The position numbers and the translations under genes were made by a program. From assembly GCA_947628725.1 (NCBI GenBank), contig CANRAQ010000010.1, forward strand, positions 1 to 22,505: DNA of 22,505 bases, given 5' to 3'. Below are positions 15,976-22,505 of the stretch, one piece after another. Every line of letters begins with the position of its first letter. Position 1 is the first letter of the stretch. The notes beneath the pieces are model-generated. The model saw nothing but the letters and a program-made list of their open reading frames with translations, searched no databases and was not told where the DNA came from. This stretch comes from an uncultured Bacilli bacterium (GTDB taxonomy: Bacteria > Bacillota_I > Bacilli_A > RF39 > UBA660).

Positions 15976-18829
15976 AAGTGTTCTGATTACCACTATCAGT
16001 ATTGTTATCACCATTTTCATCCGTTGGGTTATCAGGTGTTACTTGATTAACTTTATCTACTGTTACAGTTGTAGTTTTACCATCACTCATATTTGCTTTA
16101 AATATAGAGTATGCTGTTTTTACAACAAATGTATATTCACCAACTTCATCTAGAGTAGTAGTATATTGATTAGTAGTAACATAGTCTAATAATTTTAACT
16201 TACCATTACTATCTTTAAGATATATATTATATCCTAAATTACCTAAATTTGACCTGTTCCAAGCCAATCTATTATTTACTTGATTTTGTAAAAATTGTTG
16301 ATTTTTATATACTGATCCAAAATATTTAAGTAAGTATTCTTGAGTATTTATTTCAGGATTAGATACGGCACTCCAAGATAATGTTACTACATTATCTACT
16401 GTAGAACTAGTTAAATTAGATACATCACTTAATTTAGCAAATCTTGGAGATGTTGATTTAGGTTCTGCACCTTTTACAAATAATTCTGTTATTCTTAAAT
16501 TTGATGGAGTAAATTCACTTGGAAGTGAAGCCTCTGGACAACCTGACTCAACCTCTACAGAAACAACTCCTGCAGGTTTAGTAAAACCAGTTCCATTTGT
16601 AAATACTTTCTTACCAACTGCTTGGAATAATCTAGTATGTTGAGCGCTACCAAATATATTGTAACCATCATTTAAATTATCATATCCGTACCATACTGCA
16701 ATAGAATATTCAGTATTGTATCCAACAGCCCATAAATCATTAACTGCATTACTTGGGAAATGTTTTGCTTGCATTGTAGCATCATCATAGTTTGTAGTAC
16801 CAGTTTTAGCTGAATATCTAATACCATTTATATTGTAGTATCTTCCTATAGCTGATGGTGCAGTACTAATTAACATATCACTTATTATATATGCGGTTTC
16901 TGCACTCATTGCTTTTCTTTTAACTGTATCGTTTATATATTCTTCGTTATTATCTTTAAATATTACTTTAGTAAACGCATATGGCTCATTATATGTTCCA
17001 CCATTACCAAATGCAGCATATGCAGCAGCAAGTGTAAGAGGGGATTCACCGTTATATCCACCAATTGCATGGGCTTCGTGTAGTGTAGAACTTTTTTTAG
17101 CGTCTACTGTAATTACTTCACCAGTCTTTTCATCAGTTTTTGTACAAACTTTTTTATTAAGCTCATATCCTTCATCACAAGAGTAAATTTCAGGAGTAAG
17201 TCCTAAATTAGTAACAAACTCTATTATTTTAGCCTTATCTACACTTTTAAATGTTTTAAGTGCTGGAATATTTCTTGAATCTGAAAGTGAGTATCTAATA
17301 GTTAAGAAATCTTTAAATTGCTTATCCCAGTTATTTATGGAAGTTCCATCTGAATATGTAGTAGGTTCATCTGTTACAATTTGATATGAACTCCAGTTAT
17401 TATATTCTATTGCAGGTCCATAATCATATAGAGGTTTTGCAGTAGAACCAATTTGTTTAGTTATATCAGTTGCATAGTTATAATTTCCTAATGCGTCAAC
17501 TTTTCTATTACCACCAATTGCAGCAATACTTCCGTTTTTTACGTTTACTACAGCAATACCTGCTTGAACTTTATCATTTTCCCAATTATATGTTTTACCA
17601 CTCATTATGTTATTTATATAATCTTGTATACTTGTATCCATTGTAGTATATATAGTCATTGATGTAGTATATGGATTTTTACCTGTCTTTTTTGTAACTT
17701 GGGAAACAACAGTATCTATAAATGATTGATATTCAGATACTTCTTTAGATATAGCTTTACTTTGTTCTTGTGGAATAACTATCTTATCTACCGTAAGTTT
17801 TTTAGCTGCGTTATATTCATCCTTATTAATATAACCATGTCTTAACATTAATTTTAGTACTGTTTGTCTTCTCGTTTCAGTTGCTTCAGGATTATCATAT
17901 GGATCATATTTTCCTGGAGCTTGGAACAAACCAGCTATCATAGCCGCTTCAGCTAAATTTAATTCTTTAGCGCTTTTTCCAAAATAGGTAAGTGCAGTTT
18001 GTTCTACACCATAAGTATTTTTACCTAGCCATTGTGAATTTACATAAAATTCCATTATCTTTTCTTTAGTATAATTCTTTTCTAGAATAAACATAGAAAC
18101 ATAAACATCTGTAAATTTTCTTATAATACCTTCAATACCTTCATCATTTTTATTGGTATATCTATTTTTAGATACTTGCATTGTAAGAGTGGATGCTCCA
18201 CCTGCATCACTTTTACCTAATAATTGATAGAATGATGCTTTTAAAAATCTTGCCCAGTCTACACCATTATGTTCAAAGAAATTTGAATCTTCTGTAGCAA
18301 CAATCGCATCTATTAATACTTCAGGTATTTCATCATATGTTATTGTTACACGTTTTTCTTCACCAATTCTAGCAAACTCTTTACCATCTTTAGTAAGTAA
18401 AATAGAAGGTTCTGATAAATATAACAATTCTTCATTAAATTCTGGAGCCTTTATAACTATATATGCTATGAAACCAGTAATGGCAGTAACCATCATTATG
18501 AAGAAAATCAATATTATTAAGAGTATGATTTTTAATACCTTTTTCTTCTTTTTTATTTTTTTTGTTTTAGTGTTAACACTTTTACTACTTTTACTATTTT
18601 TACTTGTATTATATTTTTTACCTTTTATATTTTTCTTCTTATTCATCATAATCACATATCCCCAATAAATTAAATTAATAACTATAAAAATTATAAGACC
18701 TACTAAAAAGTTAAAAATTATCGACGATAGTATTAAAATACAAATAGATACAATTACTACTATTAAACTAATAGGATCATTTTTAATCTTAACTAGCAAA
18801 CTACTTATCTTATCTTTAATCTTTTTCAT
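15974..18829 (-). CDS. pbp1A: Class A penicillin-binding protein (PBP1A type)
   Basis: The 951-residue bifunctional peptidoglycan synthase has a GT51 glycosyltransferase and a transpeptidase. Catalytic Glu180 is in ATEDSNFFEHNG; GGASTLTMQVSKN and RKFTDVYVSMFILEKNYTKEKI-type motifs follow. The transpeptidase has S462-TAK, SDSRN and KTGTTN (Lys675). It is longer than usual: two hydrophobic segments (about 18-62) and a Lys/Ser-rich loop precede the normal anchor (about 98-127), so three membrane passes are predicted. After the transpeptidase comes a fibronectin-III-like domain (VTLSWSA...YTTTLDEVGEYTFVVKT) and an Asn/Asp-rich tail. Its start overlaps the recU stop by four bases; recU-pbp1A is the order known from Bacillus (recU-ponA). 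Confidence 0.95.
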   Translation of the reverse strand: MKKIKDKISSLLVKIKNDPISLIVVIVSICILILSSIIFNFLVGLIIFIVINLIYWGYVIMMNKKKNIKGKKYNTSKNSKSSKSVNTKTKKIKKKKKVLKIILLIILIFFIMMVTAITGFIAYIVIKAPEFNEELLYLSEPSILLTKDGKEFARIGEEKRVTITYDEIPEVLIDAIVATEDSNFFEHNGVDWARFLKASFYQLLGKSDAGGASTLTMQVSKNRYTNKNDEGIEGIIRKFTDVYVSMFILEKNYTKEKIMEFYVNSQWLGKNTYGVEQTALTYFGKSAKELNLAEAAMIAGLFQAPGKYDPYDNPEATETRRQTVLKLMLRHGYINKDEYNAAKKLTVDKIVIPQEQSKAISKEVSEYQSFIDTVVSQVTKKTGKNPYTTSMTIYTTMDTSIQDYINNIMSGKTYNWENDKVQAGIAVVNVKNGSIAAIGGNRKVDALGNYNYATDITKQIGSTAKPLYDYGPAIEYNNWSSYQIVTDEPTTYSDGTSINNWDKQFKDFLTIRYSLSDSRNIPALKTFKSVDKAKIIEFVTNLGLTPEIYSCDEGYELNKKVCTKTDEKTGEVITVDAKKSSTLHEAHAIGGYNGESPLTLAAAYAAFGNGGTYNEPYAFTKVIFKDNNEEYINDTVKRKAMSAETAYIISDMLISTAPSAIGRYYNINGIRYSAKTGTTNYDDATMQAKHFPSNAVNDLWAVGYNTEYSIAVWYGYDNLNDGYNIFGSAQHTRLFQAVGKKVFTNGTGFTKPAGVVSVEVESGCPEASLPSEFTPSNLRITELFVKGAEPKSTSPRFAKLSDVSNLTSSTVDNVVTLSWSAVSNPEINTQEYLLKYFGSVYKNQQFLQNQVNNRLAWNRSNLGNLGYNIYLKDSNGKLKLLDYVTTNQYTTTLDEVGEYTFVVKTAYSIFKANMSDGKTTTVTVDKVNQVTPDNPTDENGDNNTDSGNQNT

Positions 18830-19386
18830 ACACTTTCTCCTTCTATAATTTTTAAATAGTCAATTCTAGGATTTATACCTTCTTTAATTAAGTACCCTTT
18901 TTCTTCAAAATAACTTAAAGGTATAGATACTCTAGTTTCATTATTCATAAATTCTATTAAATCTTCTATATACAATAAAAATATCTTATTTAATCTTACA
19001 AATTTTACTATTATAAAACCAATACCTCCATGTTTATAAATAGATTCTAAATGCTTTATTTGATGCAAATGAATATTATTTAAAGGAAAACTAGTTAATG
19101 ATTTAGTTTCTTTAGCCTCAAAATCTATATATTTACCTTTATATATTCCATTATAATCAGTAGTAGATGGAATTTTAAAATGTGCTTCTGTTATTAAAGC
19201 ATCTTTTCTAGATTTAAAATCAACTTTATTTATAGTAATAGGAGTTGGTTTTTTATGAATAATGGCTATATCGTTAATTCTATAATATTCATTAGTCATA
19301 TTTAAATCACTTTCTAAATCCATACCTCTATTACCATATGCTTTAAGTGGTATAAAGTTTTTATTAACACCGTTTGGATATTTCAT
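18826..19386 (-). CDS. recU: Holliday junction resolvase RecU
   Basis: The 186-residue Firmicutes resolvase cuts four-way junctions during recombination repair and chromosome segregation. Visible motifs are YGNRGMDLESDLNMTN (residues 17-32), with Arg20 and Glu25 in place, KKPTPI (45-50) and the catalytic TTDYNG...DFEAKET, with Asp77, Glu90 and Lys92 as likely metal-binding/catalytic residues. ATG at 19386 follows GGTGG. The last four bases overlap pbp1A, so the two are made from one transcript, as in B. subtilis. Confidence 0.95.
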   Translation of the reverse strand: MKYPNGVNKNFIPLKAYGNRGMDLESDLNMTNEYYRINDIAIIHKKPTPITINKVDFKSRKDALITEAHFKIPSTTDYNGIYKGKYIDFEAKETKSLTSFPLNNIHLHQIKHLESIYKHGGIGFIIVKFVRLNKIFLLYIEDLIEFMNNETRVSIPLSYFEEKGYLIKEGINPRIDYLKIIEGESV

Positions 19387-19390
19387 CTAA

Positions 19391-19408
19391 CCACCTTACA
19401 TAATTATA
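19391..19408 (-). promoter_or_regulatory. recU-pbp1A promoter and ribosome binding site
   Basis: On the minus strand TATAAT (19408-19403) is followed after seven bases by GGTGG (19395-19391) and then ATG (19386). The -35 is poor (TAGAAA). Confidence 0.6.
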
Positions 19409-19516
19409 CTATAAATTTATATTTTTTTCTACTTATATGATGAAATTATTATCTAGTTTTGTCGAATTACAACATTTTTATTTTTTAAGGTGTTATTATA
19501 TAGTTGAGGCGATGAT

Positions 19517-19624
19517 ATGAATAATAATTCACATATAGAAAATATATTCAATAATATGATAAGTGATGTAAGTTATATTAAACTTTCCTCTTACAATATA
19601 AGTAATAAGAAAAGTTATATGTAG
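19517..19624 (+). CDS. Possible 35-residue peptide or gene remnant
   Basis: ATG 19517 follows GAGG (19506-19509) by seven bases, with TATTAT (19494-19499) six bases further upstream. It encodes an Asn/Ser-rich, unrecognised peptide beginning MNNNSHIENIFNNMISDVSY and ends at TAG 19622. The stop is 11 bases before the hairpin cassette of the first prepilin gene. The remaining part of the 343-base gap between recU and the prepilin gene (19387-19729) holds the divergent promoters and that cassette. It may be the 5' remnant of a gene displaced when the adhesin cassette arrived, or a real small protein. Confidence 0.3.
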   Translation: MNNNSHIENIFNNMISDVSYIKLSSYNISNKKSYM

Positions 19625-19635
19625 TTCAATGATAT

Positions 19636-19710
19636 AAAAATGCAAGAATTTGAAAAATTTTCAAAAAATGCTTGCATTTTTTTTTTTTTTTGATATTATG
19701 GTAGTGGATG
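19636..19710 (+). promoter_or_regulatory. Hairpin/T15 promoter cassette, copy 1
   Basis: AAAAATGCAAG (19636-19646) pairs with CTTGCATTTTT (19671-19681); an inner TTTGAA/TTCAAA hairpin closes it. The right arm contains the -35 TTGCAT (19672-19677). A run of 15 T (19677-19691) forms most of the 16-base spacer to TATTAT (19694-19699). Bases 19636-19710 match copy 2 at about 71 of 75 positions. It looks both like a terminator for upstream transcription and a promoter for the prepilin gene. Confidence 0.65.
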
Positions 19711-19729
19711 ATAGGAGAAGTAGATATAT

Positions 19730-21277
19730 ATGAGTAAAAAAGCATTCACATTAATAGAACTTTTAGCAGTAATAGTGATACTTGCAATAATAGCCTTAAT
19801 AGCAGTACCAATAATAATAAATATAATAAGAGACACTAAAGAAAAGTCAAGAGATATAAGTAAAGATTTATATTTAACTGCAGTAGAACAAACTATATTA
19901 AAAGAAAATATAGAAGGAAGTTTAAATCCAAGTACATGTAAAGTAAATATAGATGGAAATATAGTATGTGATGATAAAGAAATAAAAATAGAAGTAAATG
20001 GAGAAAAACCATGTACAGGAGATATAAAACTAAATAAAGGAATGGTAGTAGATTCAAGATTAGGATATTGTAAAAATAATAAAGAATATAAAGATAATAG
20101 TGGAGCAAATACTCCAGAACTATCAGGATTAACACCAGTACTATATAAAGATAATTCATGGGTTATAGCAGATATATCAGAAGAGTGGTATGACTATGAA
20201 AAATATGAATGGGCAAATGCAGTAATATTAACAGATAGTGGTAAAAAGAAACAAGAAGGAGATAAATTAAACTTAGAAAAAGATGTAAAAGCAATGTTTG
20301 TATGGATACCAAGATATGAATATAAAATAGATGGACAATATGGTAAAGGTGGAACAAGTCCAACTGATCCAGGAGAAATAGAAGTAAACTTTATAAGTGT
20401 AAAAGGTACGAGTGCAACAGAGGGTTATACAATACATCCCGCATTTACATTTGGGGAAGATGAACTAAGTGGAATATGGGTAGGAAAGTTTGAAACAAGT
20501 GCAGATAAAACTAGCGCATGTTATACATCAGAAGGTATTAATAATTGCAACAACGCTGAACAAGACCCATACATACTACCAAATGTATCATCATTAAGAT
20601 ATCAATATATAGTTAATCAGTTTGTTACGGCCAAAAAATTTGATAAAAATATAATAGGTGCGGATAGTCATATGATGAAAAATAGAGAATGGGGAGCAGT
20701 AGCTTACTTATCTCAAAGCAAATATGGTAAATATGGAAATCCTGATTATGTTGGGGCAAACAAAGAAGTATATCAGAATAAATCAAGTTCATTTATAACA
20801 GGAAGTAGTAATGGAACACCAAGCCAAGATGACGCAATAACTACACAATACACATATGATGTAGAGTTAAATGGAACAGGAGCAAGTACAACGGGAACAA
20901 TATATGGAGTATATGATATGAGTGGAGGAGCAAATGATAGAGTAATGGGTAACTATAGCGGTATAGCATTTAATTCAGGCTTCGATGCATCGTGGTTTAC
21001 TACTCCTGATAATGTAAAATATTGTGATATATATATAATAGATAATACTGATTCATGTAAAGATGAAGAATGTAAAGGATATGCATTAGGTGAAACAGCA
21101 AACTGGTACGGAGATAACGCTGCCTTTGTTAATTCTAGTTACCCTTGGTTTTATCGTGGTGGTGAATACAATGTTGATGCTAATGCGGGCGTATTCTATT
21201 TTGGTGGCTACTATGGTAATAGCCATGGTAATGGTTCATTCCACGTAGTAATTGCCCCTAGTGAAAGCACAAATTAA
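19730..21277 (+). CDS. Type IV prepilin-like protein with C-type-lectin/FGE-like C-terminal domain
   Basis: The 515-residue protein starts with a type IV prepilin signal: MSKKA, then FTLIE with Glu at +5 of the mature protein and a long hydrophobic helix (about 10-34). The residue before the cut is Ala, not the usual Gly. A pilin-like stretch with three Cys (about 70-115) leads to a large C-terminal domain. NREWGAVAYLSQSKYG, GTIYGVYDMSGGANDRVMG and WFYRGGEYN...NAGVFYF...SFHVVIAP are in the order seen in formylglycine-generating-enzyme/C-type-lectin folds, as in many DGR target proteins. It is probably a surface adhesin held in or displayed by a pseudopilus; no assembly genes are in the window. 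It has its own promoter cassette; GGAG (19714-19717) is 12 bases before the ATG. Codon use changes from A-ending to T/C-ending in the last 170 bases. Confidence 0.85.
   Translation: MSKKAFTLIELLAVIVILAIIALIAVPIIINIIRDTKEKSRDISKDLYLTAVEQTILKENIEGSLNPSTCKVNIDGNIVCDDKEIKIEVNGEKPCTGDIKLNKGMVVDSRLGYCKNNKEYKDNSGANTPELSGLTPVLYKDNSWVIADISEEWYDYEKYEWANAVILTDSGKKKQEGDKLNLEKDVKAMFVWIPRYEYKIDGQYGKGGTSPTDPGEIEVNFISVKGTSATEGYTIHPAFTFGEDELSGIWVGKFETSADKTSACYTSEGINNCNNAEQDPYILPNVSSLRYQYIVNQFVTAKKFDKNIIGADSHMMKNREWGAVAYLSQSKYGKYGNPDYVGANKEVYQNKSSSFITGSSNGTPSQDDAITTQYTYDVELNGTGASTTGTIYGVYDMSGGANDRVMGNYSGIAFNSGFDASWFTTPDNVKYCDIYIIDNTDSCKDEECKGYALGETANWYGDNAAFVNSSYPWFYRGGEYNVDANAGVFYFGGYYGNSHGNGSFHVVIAPSESTN
21137..21265 (+). 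other. Candidate DGR-type variable region at the 3' end of the prepilin-lectin gene
   Basis: This stretch encodes SYPWFYRGGEYN to SFHVVIAP, the usual position and motif order (RGG...NAGVFYF...) of variable regions in lectin-fold DGR targets. Codons 492-502 (21203-21235; G-G-Y-Y-G-N-S-H-G-N-G) all end in T or C, and every one can arise from AAT or AAC by changes at A only. Gly in the earlier gene body is mostly GGA, but here only GGT/GGC. The stretch is also richer in G+C than the rest of the gene. No template repeat or reverse transcriptase is in the window. Confidence 0.45.
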
Positions 21278-21299
21278 TATGTATAAATATTTATTATAG

Positions 21300-21374
21300 A
21301 AAAATGCAAGAATTTGAAAATTTTTCAAAAAACACTTGCATTTTTTTTTTTTTTTTGATATTATGGTAGTGATG
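21300..21374 (+). promoter_or_regulatory. Hairpin/T16 promoter cassette, copy 2
   Basis: AAAAATGCAAG (21300-21310) pairs with CTTGCATTTTT (21335-21345). -35 TTGCAT is at 21336-21341, followed by 16 T (21341-21356), and TATTAT is at 21359-21364, giving a 17-base spacer. It begins 22 bases after the stop of the first prepilin gene, so it can terminate that gene and start the next. It differs from copy 1 in T-tract length and a few bases. Confidence 0.65.
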
Positions 21375-21400
21375 TAAAATATGGAAGGAGTAGAGATTAT

Positions 21401-22360
21401 ATGAAAAATAAAGGTTTTACATTAATAGAGTTACTAGCAGTAATAGTAATACTAGCCATAATAGCCTTAATAGCAGTACCAATAATATTAAATATAATAA
21501 CTGATGCAAAAATAGCGGCATTTAAGGAAACTGCAAATGCATTCGTAAGAGCAGGTAAATATTATTATAGTAGACAACTAGATGAAAACGAGAGTATGTT
21601 TGAATTTCCAAAAGATAAAGATAAAATAGAAATAGATGATAAAGAAGTAACTAGTGGCAATATGACAATAACAAGTGATGGAGATATAATGTTAGCCATA
21701 AGTGATGGAACATACTGTGCAAGAAAATCATACAATCAATCAAATGTTACAGTAGATAAAAACTCAAATAATTGTTATATCTATAAAATAAATGGAGCTA
21801 CAAAAAATGATGGATATATGTCTTTTGATGGAGTAGATGATTATGTAGACTTAGGGCTTAAAGAATATGAATTTAAAAATGGTGTAACTTACGCAATTAG
21901 ATTTAAATTAAACACTGAACCAGATTTAACAAAAGAATATGATTTACTTGGTAATTGGGAATATGCTGGTGGAGGAATAATGGTATATGGAGGTACTTTT
22001 AATAGTTACATATTTATTGGCAACGAATATAAGCGATTGAGTCAAAGTGAAAAAATTTTACCTAATATTTGGTATACAGTTGTTGGAACATATGATAATA
22101 ATACAATGAAAATATATATAAACGGAAAACTTATTGGTAGTATAAATGCGGAGGGGACAATTAAAATATCACCAGTTCCATTATTTGTTGGTGCTAATCC
22201 ACAACCTAATAATAATCATAATAAATTCGTAAATATGGATGTAGAAAGTGTATCAGTATATGATAGGGCAATCACAGAAGAAGAAGTAACTAATGGATAT
22301 ACTGATGAAATAAAAGTACAAAATACAAATGGACTTTTAAGGCATATAGATTTTAAATAA
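21401..22360 (+). CDS. Type IV prepilin-like protein with LamG-like lectin domain
   Basis: The 319-residue protein begins MKNKG, then FTLIE with Glu at +5: a canonical prepilin cleavage site followed by a hydrophobic helix (about 10-34) nearly identical to that of the preceding gene. A short pilin-like region (about 40-130) has two Cys (YCARKS, NCYIYK). From residue 140 a LamG/concanavalin-A-like jelly roll is visible: YMSFDGVDDYVDLG, FKNGVTYAIRFKL, IWYTVVGTYDNNTMKIYINGKLIG, PLFVGANP and VESVSVYDRAITEEEV. Such domains usually bind glycans or other surface ligands. ATG 21401 follows GGAAGGAG (21383-21390). It is separated from the first prepilin gene by cassette copy 2 and ends in its own terminator, so each adhesin is a separate unit. 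Confidence 0.88.
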   Translation: MKNKGFTLIELLAVIVILAIIALIAVPIILNIITDAKIAAFKETANAFVRAGKYYYSRQLDENESMFEFPKDKDKIEIDDKEVTSGNMTITSDGDIMLAISDGTYCARKSYNQSNVTVDKNSNNCYIYKINGATKNDGYMSFDGVDDYVDLGLKEYEFKNGVTYAIRFKLNTEPDLTKEYDLLGNWEYAGGGIMVYGGTFNSYIFIGNEYKRLSQSEKILPNIWYTVVGTYDNNTMKIYINGKLIGSINAEGTIKISPVPLFVGANPQPNNNHNKFVNMDVESVSVYDRAITEEEVTNGYTDEIKVQNTNGLLRHIDFK

Positions 22361-22380
22361 TGTGCTTTAAAAGTTTTTTA
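22334..22380 (+). terminator. Terminator of the LamG prepilin gene
   Basis: CTTTTAAGGCA (22334-22344, skipping none) pairs with TGCTTTAAAAG (22363-22373) with one G-U pair, followed by TTTTTT. The stop codon (22358-22360) is in the loop. Confidence 0.7.
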
Positions 22381-22432
22381 TTTATTAATTTTTGCTATGA
22401 AAAAATTAACAATTTTAATATTTGGTGTATTA

Positions 22433-22480
22433 TTGACAAATATTATAAAGTTTGAGATAATTAATAGGAATAAATGAGGT
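22433..22480 (+). promoter_or_regulatory. Consensus promoter for the gene at the right edge
   Basis: A perfect TTGACA (22433-22438), a 17-base spacer and GATAAT (22456-22461) are followed by GAGGTG (22476-22481). This is the best -35 element in the window. Confidence 0.75.
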
Positions 22481-22486
22481 GTTAAT

Positions 22487-22505
22487 ATGTATCAAGATCG
22501 TATAA
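22487..22505 (+). CDS. Start of an unidentified gene, cut by the window edge
   Basis: ATG 22487 follows a good ribosome binding site (GAGGTG) and a consensus promoter. Only MYQDRI is visible, too little to name a product. Confidence 0.6.

Noticed and set aside
18468..18668. Plus-strand Phe/Leu-rich ORF opposite the PBP1A N-terminus
   Set aside because: It is the antisense shadow of the Lys-rich loop and membrane segments of pbp1A.
22397..22477. 26-codon ORF beginning MKKLTILIFG
   Set aside because: It has no ribosome binding site, and the consensus -35 and -10 of the next gene lie within it. It looks signal-like only because the DNA is AT-rich.
1..22505. Mycoplasma-type genetic code (TGA as Trp)
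   Set aside because: TGA clearly ends rsgA, dnaD, nth and recU, and Trp codons are TGG throughout.

Overview
The window comes from a very AT-rich, low-GC Gram-positive bacterium (Bacillota). It uses the standard genetic code: TGA ends rsgA, dnaD, nth and recU, and Trp is TGG. The gene orders rlmN-prpC-prkC-rsgA-rpe, dnaD-nth and recU-pbp1A are typical of Bacilli and Clostridia. Pyruvate:ferredoxin oxidoreductase points to an anaerobe. The mix of PFOR, small genes with short leaders and prepilin-lectin fusions suggests an uncultured gut lineage (RF39/'Firmicutes CAG'-like). That placement is inference, since no rRNA gene is present.

Layout. 1-2712 is the 3' part of a large secreted protein made of 171-residue Ig-like repeats; the first two units are almost identical in DNA. 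A small lipoprotein follows at 2728-3168 and appears to start at ATA. nifJ (3230-6622) is a single unit. An Rpn-type nuclease remnant with an in-frame stop lies at 6751-7245, and a protein of unknown function with weak ADP-ribosyltransferase-like features lies at 7316-8305. Next comes the operon rlmN-prpC-prkC-rsgA-rpe (8391-13330), with overlapping or nearly abutting genes, covering ribosome methylation, PASTA-kinase signalling, ribosome assembly and the pentose phosphate pathway. Trigger factor (13394-14653) and dnaD-nth (14712-15966) follow. On the minus strand, recU-pbp1A (19386 down to 15974) converges on nth at a shared terminator.

The right end (19500-22360) is an adhesin locus. Two type IV prepilin-like proteins share nearly the same N-terminal helix but carry different C-terminal binding domains: a C-type-lectin/FGE-like domain and a LamG-like lectin domain. 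Each gene is preceded by the same ~75-bp cassette, in which a terminator-like hairpin runs into a T15 or T16 tract that forms the -35/-10 spacer. This suggests a phase-variable promoter. The C-terminus of the first protein looks like the variable region of a diversity-generating retroelement target; no reverse transcriptase or template repeat is in the window. This locus is the best candidate for an undescribed system: surface lectin pilins varied by promoter slippage and possibly by targeted mutagenesis.

Housekeeping genes have compact promoters whose predicted start falls at the ribosome binding site, and terminator hairpins that often contain the stop codon. I saw no rRNA, tRNA, CRISPR array, insertion sequence or origin.
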